DNA from: Candidatus Binatia bacterium | GTDB taxonomy: Bacteria; Desulfobacterota; Binatia; UBA9968; JAJDTQ01 | Direction of reading: 5' to 3' | Assembly (NCBI GenBank): GCA_951813575.1 | Contig: OX638375.1 | Span: 1,083,501 to 1,147,500, forward strand | DNA length: 64,000 nt | Shown: positions 57,768 to 64,000 of the stretch, in pieces | Position numbering within the stretch: position 1 is the first letter of the stretch | How the letters are laid out: every line of letters begins with the position of its first letter | Notes under the pieces: generated by a model | Databases searched by the model: none | What the model was told of the DNA's origin: nothing | What the model saw: only the letters and a program-made list of their open reading frames with translations | Position numbers and translations under genes: made by a program

Positions 57768-58421
57768 TCAGCCCTGGTTTTCCTTGAGGAATTTCTCGTA
57801 GTCTTCCGGGGTGTGGACGAAGACCCAGCCGAGCATGCCCGAGTGACCGAAGCCGCACAGTTCCGCGCAGGGAAGCTCGTACTTGCCCGGCTTGGTGACC
57901 TCGAACCACACCAGGATGTTGCGTCCGGGAACGGCGTCCTGCTTGACCCGGAAGTTGGGCACGAAGAAGCTGTGAATGACGTCCGACGCCTGGAGCTGCA
58001 CATGCACGACCTTGTCCACGGGGACGTGCACCTCGTTCTCGATCTTGATGTCGTCCTTGGTGCCCAGCTTGCCGTCGGGACCGGGATGGAACACATCCCA
58101 GTTGAACTGCTTGCCGACGACCCTCACTTCATACTCGGCCGGCGGAGCGTAAATCTTGATCTCTCCCCAGGTGGAGATGCTCATGAAGGAGAGCAGCAGG
58201 AGAATCACCGCGGGAACTACCGTCCAGGTGACCTCCAGGGCGGTGTTGCCGTGTATGTAGACGGCCTTTCGGCCCGCCCTCTGTCGATACACGATGAGGA
58301 AGGCGACCATCAGGACCGTGACGATGATCAGCGCGGCCGCGGTGATGTAGTAGATAAGGTAGAAGAGGTAGTCGATCTGACCACCATAGGTGGACACGTT
58401 CTCTGGCAACCAGCTCATCAT
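57768..58421 (-). CDS. coxB: cytochrome c oxidase subunit II
   Basis: A 217-residue subunit II with two N-terminal membrane helices (DYLFYLIYYITAAALIIVTVLMVAFLIVY and VTWTVVPAVILLLLSFMSIS) and a periplasmic cupredoxin domain. CuA ligands are His in ASDVIHSFFVPNF, then CAELCGFGHSGM (Cys, Cys, His, Met), all intact. There is no C-terminal cytochrome c domain, so this is an aa3 rather than caa3 enzyme. ATG at 58421 is chosen with GAGGAGGG 12-13 bp upstream; GTG at 58466 is an alternative. First gene of the operon. Confidence 0.94.
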   Translation of the reverse strand: MMSWLPENVSTYGGQIDYLFYLIYYITAAALIIVTVLMVAFLIVYRQRAGRKAVYIHGNTALEVTWTVVPAVILLLLSFMSISTWGEIKIYAPPAEYEVRVVGKQFNWDVFHPGPDGKLGTKDDIKIENEVHVPVDKVVHVQLQASDVIHSFFVPNFRVKQDAVPGRNILVWFEVTKPGKYELPCAELCGFGHSGMLGWVFVHTPEDYEKFLKENQG

Positions 58422-58614
58422 GGCGAGTTCGAAACCCTCCTCGTGGAATTCGCTCTTTGCTAACACAAGTGTCGTGGCGTATCAAGGGTGACTCCGTCCG
58501 TGGGTAAACCCTGAAAGATTCACCAAGTAGCAGCGACCGGCGCGGTCCGATATAAACGTGCTGAGGCACCTCAGGGTGTCCGGCGGCCTCTCTCGGGCCG
58601 GGAAGGAAATTCCG

Positions 58615-59052
58615 TTGCAGACTCTCCTGCCATGGGTGCACATCCTCTCCTTCAGCGTGTGGGTGGGCGCCAACCTGTTCGTCCTGGGCATGTTGTGCCC
58701 GGCAAGCCGCGGCCTCCCGTCCGACGAAAGACCCGGGTTCGTGCGACGGGCCGCCAGCTGCCTGAATGCGGTCGTGGCGGCGGCGGCTCCCCTCGCCGTG
58801 CTGTCGGGCTCCGGCGCGTTCTGGCTGCAGGGAACAGCGCCGGGCTCCGGCGCGTTCTTCGTCCTGGCGGCCAAGACGCTGCTGACGGCCTTGATGGCGC
58901 TGAACCACGGGCTCCAGGCGTTCCGGTACCATGCCTGCCTGGAGGATCCCCTCGACGGCCGCAACCCGTGGATGCGCCTGCTGGTGACCAACGCGGTCCT
59001 GGGCGTCGTCGTGCTGCTCCTCGGACTCGCTCTGCGCCGGGTGGCCCTGTGA
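58615..59052 (+). CDS. small membrane protein, CopD-like fold
   Basis: A membrane protein of about 145 residues with four hydrophobic segments. HILSFSVWVGANLFVLGML near residue 9 has the His-x-G pattern of the CopD/DUF2269 type of small membrane proteins, and ALMALNHGLQAFRYHACLED near 95 adds two more His. These could bind heme or copper, which would suit its place divergent to the oxidase operon. TTG at 58615 with GGAAGGAAA upstream is preferred; GTG at 58558 is the longer alternative. Function not established. Confidence 0.65.
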   Translation: MQTLLPWVHILSFSVWVGANLFVLGMLCPASRGLPSDERPGFVRRAASCLNAVVAAAAPLAVLSGSGAFWLQGTAPGSGAFFVLAAKTLLTALMALNHGLQAFRYHACLEDPLDGRNPWMRLLVTNAVLGVVVLLLGLALRRVAL

Positions 59053-59107
59053 CCGGCGGGCAGGAGAGTTCCCGACGGTCTCCAACGCAAGAGGAAAGGC
59101 TATCGTC

Positions 59108-60568
59108 ATGAAACAACTCATCGAACACGCGCTGATCGTCACCATGAACGAACGGGACGAGATGATCGAGGACGGATCCCTGGTCGTCGACGGCAATCGC
59201 CTGCGGTACGTCGGCCCCGCATCCGGCTGTCCCAGGGAAGACTTTGACCGGGTCATCGACGGCGGCCGCTTCATCGCGATTCCCGGACTCGTGGACGCCC
59301 ACAACCATTCGCCGGCCAACATCTTTCGCGGCTTGATGCCGGCGCGCCCGCTGGAGATATGGCGGGCCTACTGGCGCGCCGCCCTGCGGGCCTGCGGCGA
59401 TGAGCTGTTCTACGTCAGCGCGCTGCTTGGCGGCATGGAGATGCTCAAGACCGGATGCACCACGAACCTCGACCATTTCTTCGGCAACCAGAACAGCCGC
59501 TACACCGGCGCCGGCGAGGCGATCCGCGCCATGCGCGACCTGGGGTTGCGGCACATCGTGCCCCTCACCGTCACCGACCGGCCCTACGAGGCCACGATAC
59601 CTCTGAATGCGGCAAAGGGAGAGACCGGCGACGAAGTGAGCCGGATGACACAAGCCGAGACCAAGGAAACCCAGGGATGGCTCGACGAGATCGAAGCCTT
59701 CATGGACGAGTTGCACGACCCGGACCGGTTGACGACCTGCTGCCCCGGACCCTCCGCGGTACAGCGCTGTACCGATGAGCTGCTGCTGGGCGCCGCCGCC
59801 ATCTCCGAACGCTGGAACGTGCCGCTGCACATTCATCTGGCCGAGACCAAGTCCCAGTCCCTGATGGGGCCGAAACTCTATGGAACGTCCCTGTTGAAGC
59901 ACCTGGACGAGCTGGGGGTGGTGAAGCCCAACCTTTCCACCGCACACTCGTTGTGGATCGAGCCGGAGGACGTGGAGATCATCGTGGAACGGGGCGCGAC
60001 GCCGGTGCACAACCCCGCCAGCAACCTCCGTCTGGGCAGCGGCCTCGCGCCGATCCCCGACTTCCTGGCGGCGGGCGGCCGGGTGGCCCTGGGAGCCGAC
60101 GGTGCCTGCTCCAACGACAGCCAGAACATGTTCGACGCCATGCGGCTGGCCGCGTTGATCCACAACACCCGCGACCACGACTTCAACCACTGGATCACCG
60201 CCCGCCAGGCCCTCTCCATGACCACCCGCTGGGGCGCCCGGGCCTTCGGCCTCGACTGCGGCGTGCTGGAGGCCGGCCGCCTCGCCGACATCGCGCTGCT
60301 GAAACGGGACACCCCCGCGTTCACGCCCCTGAACGACGTCATCACTCAACTCGTGCTCTGCGAAAACGGCAGCTCCGTGGACACGGTGCTGGTGAACGGA
60401 GAGGTGGTGGTGGAAGGAGGCCGGCTCACGAAAATGGACGAGGCCGAGATCCTGGCCGAGGTCAACCGCCTCTACGAACCACTGCGCCCCGCGATCCGCA
60501 AGGAAATGCAGGACGCCGCGGTCATGGAACCTTCACTCTCGGAAATGTACTTCCAGGTGTTCGGCTGA
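59108..60568 (+). CDS. amidohydrolase (TRZ/ATZ, cytosine/adenosine deaminase-like)
   Basis: A 486-residue metal-dependent deaminase/hydrolase. Metal ligands follow the subtype III pattern: GLVDAHNHSPANIFRG near residue 62 (HxH), PLHIHLAETKSQ near 240 (His, Glu), STAHSLWIE near 280 (His) and ALGADGACSNDSQNMFD near 330 (Asp). VHNPASNLRLGSG is also typical. Relatives act on guanine derivatives, S-adenosylhomocysteine or triazine-like amines; the real substrate is unknown. AGAGGAAA lies 13-20 bp upstream of the ATG. Confidence 0.87.
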   Translation: MKQLIEHALIVTMNERDEMIEDGSLVVDGNRLRYVGPASGCPREDFDRVIDGGRFIAIPGLVDAHNHSPANIFRGLMPARPLEIWRAYWRAALRACGDELFYVSALLGGMEMLKTGCTTNLDHFFGNQNSRYTGAGEAIRAMRDLGLRHIVPLTVTDRPYEATIPLNAAKGETGDEVSRMTQAETKETQGWLDEIEAFMDELHDPDRLTTCCPGPSAVQRCTDELLLGAAAISERWNVPLHIHLAETKSQSLMGPKLYGTSLLKHLDELGVVKPNLSTAHSLWIEPEDVEIIVERGATPVHNPASNLRLGSGLAPIPDFLAAGGRVALGADGACSNDSQNMFDAMRLAALIHNTRDHDFNHWITARQALSMTTRWGARAFGLDCGVLEAGRLADIALLKRDTPAFTPLNDVITQLVLCENGSSVDTVLVNGEVVVEGGRLTKMDEAEILAEVNRLYEPLRPAIRKEMQDAAVMEPSLSEMYFQVFG

Positions 60569-60582
60569 TGCCTACGGATTGA

Positions 60583-60723
60583 GAGCGGCTTGGGGGGCGT
60601 CCCGGAAATCTGTTGACGGCGGGCGGACGTGGCACCGATCAACGCCCCGCGTCGGACGACGTAGAACAGCCGATCTCCAGCAGAAACCGTCTCCTGATTT
60701 CCGGGACGCCCCCCAAGCCGCTC
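60583..60723. repeat. 141-bp hairpin element with perfect 28-bp arms
   Basis: Arms 60583-60610 and 60696-60723 are exact reverse complements (28 of 28), around an 85-bp centre at 60611-60695 unrelated to the core of the 165-bp elements. It sits between the amidohydrolase stop and the acs stop. Arm length and architecture match those elements. Confidence 0.85.
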
Positions 60724-60772
60724 GCCGGCCGCCTCCATGCGCCCGTATCTGCCGGCAGCGCCGTACGAACGC

Positions 60773-60793
60773 GGGCGGGTTTGAAACCCGCCC
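60773..60793. repeat. GCGGGTTTGAAACCCGC palindrome, REP-like
   Basis: Same perfect palindrome with 10-bp arms as at 36124-36144, 35 bp beyond the acs stop (acs is on the minus strand). A half copy is at 51541-51554, beyond the end of the DUF420 gene. All copies lie at 3' ends of genes. Confidence 0.7.
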
Positions 60794-60827
60794 CTACGAA
60801 TTCGTTACACGCAGCGCAGTCGCCGGG

Positions 60828-62774
60828 TCACTCATCCTCGTACTGTTCCTTCAGCTTCGCGACCACCGTCGGGTCCGCCAGGGTGGTGGTGTCCCCCAGC
60901 GCCTTGCCGTCGGCGATGTCGCGCAGCAGCCGGCGCATGATCTTGCCGCTCCGGGTCTTGGGCAGCTCGGCGGCGTAGTAGAGCTCGTCCGGCCGGGCGA
61001 TGGCGCCGATCTTCTTGGCGACGTGGGCGCGCAGCTCATCGACCAGTTCCGGCGTGTTGTCGACGCCGGCGATGAGCGACACGAAGGCGCAGATGCCCTG
61101 CCCCTTCACCTCGTGCTGCTTGCCGATGACCGCCGCCTCCGCCACCGCCTGGTGGTCCACCAGCGCGCTCTCCACCTCCATGGTGCTGATGCGGTGCCCG
61201 GACACGTTCATGACGTCGTCCACCCGGCCCAGGAGCCAGAAGTAGCCGTCCTTGTCGCGCTTGGCGCCGTCGCCGGCGAAGTACATGCCCGGGAAGCGGC
61301 TCCAGTAGGTTTCCACGTACCGGTCCGGATCATTGAACACGGTGCGCAGCATGGCCGGCCAGGGCCGCTTCAGCACCAGGTACCCGCCGCCCCCCAGGGG
61401 CACCGAGTTGCCCTGCTCGTCCACGATGTCCGCCTCGACGCCCGGGAACGGTTTGGTGGCGGACGCGGGCTTCAGCGTGGTGATGCCCGGGAACGGCGTA
61501 ATCAGCGGGTGTCCGGTCTCGGTCTGCCACCAAGTGTCCATGATCGGGCATTTCTCGTGGCCGATGTGCTCGTGGTACCACATCCACGCCTCGGGGTTGA
61601 TGGGTTCTCCCACGGACCCCAGAAGCCGCAGGCTGCTCAGGTCGTGGGCGGCCGGGAACTCGGTCCCCCAGCGCATGAAGGTGCGGATGGCCGTGGGCGC
61701 GGTGTGGAAGATGGTGACGCCATACTTCTCCACCATGCGCCACAAGCGGTCCTTGTCCGGCCAGTCGGGCGAACCCTCGTACATCACCTGGGTCACCCCG
61801 TTGGCCATGGGGCCGTACACGATGTGCGTGTGGCCGGTGACCCAGCCGATGTCCGCTGCGCACCAGAAGACGTCGTCCTCCTTCATGTCGAAGACCCACT
61901 TGTTGGCGAGATAGACGCCCAAGAGGTAGCCGGCGGTGGTGTGGACGATGCCCTTGGGCTTGCCGGTGGTGCCGCTGGTGTAGAGGCTGAAGAGCATGTC
62001 CTCGCTGTCCATCTGCTCCGGCTCGCACCACAGCGCAGCATCGGCCATGAGATCATGCCACCAATGGTCCCTGCCCTCCTTCATGGTGGCGCCGGACTCG
62101 CTGCCCACGCGCTCCACCACCACCACGTTCTCGATGGAGGGTGAGCTGTCGACGGCCTCGTCGGCGTTTTTCTTCAAGGGGACGATCGTGCCCCGCCGGT
62201 AGCCGCCGTCGCCGGTGACCAGCACCTTGGCCGAGGCGTCGTTGATGCGGTCGCTAAGGGACTCGGCGCTGAAGCCGCCGAACACGACGCTGTGCACCGC
62301 GCCGATGCGGTTGCACGCGTGCATGGAGATGAGCAGCTCCGGCACCATGCCGAGATAAAGCGCCACGCGGTCGCCCTTCCGCACTCCGAGCCCCTTCAGC
62401 ACGTTGGCGAACTTGTTGACCTCGCGCCAAACGTCCCGGTAGGTCAGCACGCGCTCGTCTCCGGGTTCTCCCTCCCAGATGATGGCGGCCTTGTTCTTGC
62501 GCGCGGTCTTCACGTGCCGGTCGAGGCAGTTGTAGGAGACGTTGAGCTTGCCGCCGATGAACCACTTGGCCCACGGGCAGTCCCACTCCAGCACCTTGTC
62601 CCAGGTCTTGAACCAGTCGAGCTGCTGCGCCTGCTCGGCCCAGAACCCCTCCGGGTCCTTATCGGCCTTTTCCCACACCTCGGGGTCGTTCAGGTTTCCG
62701 GACTGCTTGAACGCGTCCGGCGGCGGGAAGGTCCGGCCCTCTTCCAACAAGACTTCGATTGCGTCGTCTGCCAT
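60828..62774 (-). CDS. acs: acetyl-CoA synthetase
   Basis: A 648-residue AMP-forming acetate-CoA ligase. The P-loop-like motif is [16 protein letters not shown] near residue 265, the acetate-pocket Trp region is [15 protein letters not shown] near 410, and the hinge and acetylation site reads [20 protein letters not shown] near 615. The N-terminus ([17 protein letters not shown]) is standard for Acs. GGAGG precedes the ATG. A promoter is suggested at 62852-62880. It activates acetate, possibly released by the catabolic genes of the window, for the TCA or glyoxylate route. Confidence 0.96.
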   Translation of the reverse strand: MADDAIEVLLEEGRTFPPPDAFKQSGNLNDPEVWEKADKDPEGFWAEQAQQLDWFKTWDKVLEWDCPWAKWFIGGKLNVSYNCLDRHVKTARKNKAAIIWEGEPGDERVLTYRDVWREVNKFANVLKGLGVRKGDRVALYLGMVPELLISMHACNRIGAVHSVVFGGFSAESLSDRINDASAKVLVTGDGGYRRGTIVPLKKNADEAVDSSPSIENVVVVERVGSESGATMKEGRDHWWHDLMADAALWCEPEQMDSEDMLFSLYTSGTTGKPKGIVHTTAGYLLGVYLANKWVFDMKEDDVFWCAADIGWVTGHTHIVYGPMANGVTQVMYEGSPDWPDKDRLWRMVEKYGVTIFHTAPTAIRTFMRWGTEFPAAHDLSSLRLLGSVGEPINPEAWMWYHEHIGHEKCPIMDTWWQTETGHPLITPFPGITTLKPASATKPFPGVEADIVDEQGNSVPLGGGGYLVLKRPWPAMLRTVFNDPDRYVETYWSRFPGMYFAGDGAKRDKDGYFWLLGRVDDVMNVSGHRISTMEVESALVDHQAVAEAAVIGKQHEVKGQGICAFVSLIAGVDNTPELVDELRAHVAKKIGAIARPDELYYAAELPKTRSGKIMRRLLRDIADGKALGDTTTLADPTVVAKLKEQYEDE

Positions 62775-62851
62775 GGTCGCCTCCTTAACGAACGCAGCAT
62801 GTCACCGCGCCAACGGCGTGGTCTTCGGTCGTTGATTGCACAGGTTGGTGC

Positions 62852-62880
62852 ATATTATGAAACACCCGGCCGGTTGGCAA
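62852..62880 (-). promoter_or_regulatory. probable promoter of acs
   Basis: On the minus strand, TTGCCA (62880-62875), 17-bp spacer, TAATAT (62857-62852), 77 bp before the acs ATG. Confidence 0.5.
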
Positions 62881-62919
62881 TACCGGTTTTCTGCCTTGAC
62901 GACCGCGTCGCCCCGCAGG

Positions 62920-63405
62920 CTAAACGGCCTCCAGCAAGACCACCGCCATGGCCGCGATGGCCTTTTCCTCGCCGATGAAACCGAGGCCTTCCATGGTGCC
63001 CGCCTTCAGGTTGACGACGGACTCGGGCACCTCCAGCAACTCGGCCACGCGAGCCCGGACCGCGCCGAGTTGCGGCGCCAGCCGGGGCCGCTGCGCGACG
63101 ACCGTGATGTCGGCGTTGACGATGCCGAAGCCGGCCTCGCGCATGAGCCCGAGAACATGGCGGAGGAGGCTCACGCTCGACACCCCCTTGAATTCCGGAT
63201 CCGTGTCCGGGAAGTGGGTTCCGATGTCGCCCTTGCCAATGGCTCCGAGCAGCGCGTTCATGAGGGCATGCAGCAGCACATCCGCGTCGGAATGGCCCGC
63301 CAGGCCGGTTTCGTGCGGTATCTCGACACCGCCGAGAATCAGTTTCCGCCCGGCCACGAGCCGGTGGATGTCGAAACCCTGGCCGACCCTGTAGCCTGCG
63401 CTCAG
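62920..63405 (-). CDS. ispF: 2-C-methyl-D-erythritol 2,4-cyclodiphosphate synthase
   Basis: A 161-residue enzyme of the MEP isoprenoid pathway. Metal ligands are in GQGFDIHRL near residue 12 (Asp, His) and GLAGHSDADVLLHALMNALLGA near 38-57 (His), with DIGTHFPDTDPEFKG near 64 and the C-terminal NLKAGTMEGLGFIGEEKAI. No ATG, GTG or TTG lies at the expected place; a CTG at 63405-63403 overlaps the moeA stop (CTGA) with AAGGAG 8 bp upstream and gives the normal family length. This is the likely start. Not next to ispD here. Confidence 0.88.
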   Translation of the reverse strand: MSAGYRVGQGFDIHRLVAGRKLILGGVEIPHETGLAGHSDADVLLHALMNALLGAIGKGDIGTHFPDTDPEFKGVSSVSLLRHVLGLMREAGFGIVNADITVVAQRPRLAPQLGAVRARVAELLEVPESVVNLKAGTMEGLGFIGEEKAIAAMAVVLLEAV

Positions 63406-64000
63406 AAGCCCATCTCCTTTTGCCCCAACCGCGCCCGGTGATCGAGCAGGATGGCGGGGGCGTAGCTGCCCTTCCGCAGCAACGTCTGGTCCTCGCGCGC
63501 GACCACGAGCGCCTGGGCCAGGGACAACGAGCGCAGCACTCCGGAGCTCTGCGTCCCGGTGCTGGACGCAAGGAAACGCCCGTTCTCCTGCTCGAGGCGG
63601 CACCGCACGAACTCCTTGAGCCCCGGCGCCGTCTTGACGTCGTGGGCCATCTTCGCGCGTACCACCGGCATGAAGAGGTCCTCGTGCCCCATCATCCTGA
63701 GCAAGGCCGGGCGGACGTAGAGGATGAACGAAACCAGCGACGAGACCGGATTGCCAGGCAGTCCGAACACCGGCCTCCGACCCATCCGGCCGAAGGCCAT
63801 GGGATGGCCGGGCCGCTGGGCAACCTTCCAGAAGAGCATGCGCACGCCGGCATCGGCAAGAGCGTCCTTCACGTAGTCGTAGTCGCCCATGGAGACGCCG
63901 CCGGAGGTGATCACCGCGTCACAGGCCAACGCCTTCCCGAAGGTGCTCGCCAAACGCCGGCGGCTGTCGCCCACGATCCCGAAGGACCTGGGGACCGCGC
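63402..64000 (-). CDS. moeA: molybdopterin molybdenumtransferase, C-terminal part (cut by window edge)
   Basis: The 3' part of moeA, about 199 codons visible; the 5' end lies beyond 64000. The product inserts molybdate into adenylylated molybdopterin. CDAVITSGGVSMGDYDYVKDAL is the MPT-binding/MoCF motif, and MGRRPVFGLPGNPVSSLVSF is the second domain signature. The C-terminal domain IV (LASSTGTQSSGVLRSLSLAQALVVA) is complete. Its stop overlaps the start of ispF, so the two are translated together. Confidence 0.92.
   Translation of the reverse strand, partial: AVPRSFGIVGDSRRRLASTFGKALACDAVITSGGVSMGDYDYVKDALADAGVRMLFWKVAQRPGHPMAFGRMGRRPVFGLPGNPVSSLVSFILYVRPALLRMMGHEDLFMPVVRAKMAHDVKTAPGLKEFVRCRLEQENGRFLASSTGTQSSGVLRSLSLAQALVVAREDQTLLRKGSYAPAILLDHRARLGQKEMGF

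Overview
The window is GC-rich bacterial chromosome with about 61 protein-coding genes, two gene remnants, several families of short hairpin repeats and no recognisable rRNA, tRNA or CRISPR array. Signal peptides, lipoproteins, TRAP and ABC uptake systems, an aa3-type cytochrome oxidase and Spy-like periplasmic proteins point to an aerobic, diderm heterotroph. The gene mix (bicupins, LLM flavoproteins, HyuAB, TAXI-TRAP and AfuABC-like transporters) resembles metagenome-derived Tectomicrobia or former deltaproteobacterial genomes from marine or sponge sources. That placement is an inference, since no phylogenetic marker is present.

0-10 kb: a bicupin, a divergent M24 (creatinase-like) protein, an LLM flavoprotein, an ornithine-cyclodeaminase-like protein, an ABC substrate-binding protein and its fused permease, then two more cupin proteins on the minus strand. 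10-19 kb: a tight plus-strand catabolic run of two SDRs whose YxxxK active site reads WxxxR, three VOC proteins, an M29/NicX-like metalloprotein, and hydantoinase/oxoprolinase subunits HyuA and HyuB. 18.8-21.5 kb: gap, a remnant of a second hyuB, a HicBA toxin-antitoxin pair and a HEPN-like accessory gene. 21.5-26.7 kb: MetE-like protein, a second fused permease with its binding protein, and a lipoprotein of the metallo-beta-lactamase fold. 26.8-32 kb: two tandem TAXI binding proteins, a fused TRAP permease and a second LLM flavoprotein.

32-34.3 kb: an ECF sigma factor, zinc-finger anti-sigma factor and two Spy/CpxP-like proteins, closed by a clear terminator. 34.4-43.3 kb: an MFS exporter, RidA, a broken MFS gene, a complete Ssu/Tau-type ABC importer and a convergent aspartate-dehydrogenase plus ThDP-enzyme pair. 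43.4-49.1 kb: a 40-bp tandem repeat, then an AfuABC-like importer with an inositol-phosphatase-like enzyme, which together suggest uptake and dephosphorylation of a phosphorylated organic solute. 49.2-51.4 kb: a Sel1-repeat protein and a lipoprotein. 51.5-58.4 kb: a minus-strand cytochrome c oxidase and heme A operon with two subunit III paralogues and two tiny membrane proteins. 58.6-64 kb: a small membrane protein, an amidohydrolase, acetyl-CoA synthetase, ispF and the 3' part of moeA.

The most unusual structure is a family of 165-bp hairpin elements (5807-5971 and 30879-31043). Their core of about 100 bp is conserved, but their 28-bp arms are unrelated between copies while remaining complementary within each copy. 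A third element at 60583-60723 has a different core and also has exact 28-bp arms. Two ABC importers lack an ATPase gene, which raises the possibility that they share the one at 47129-48205.
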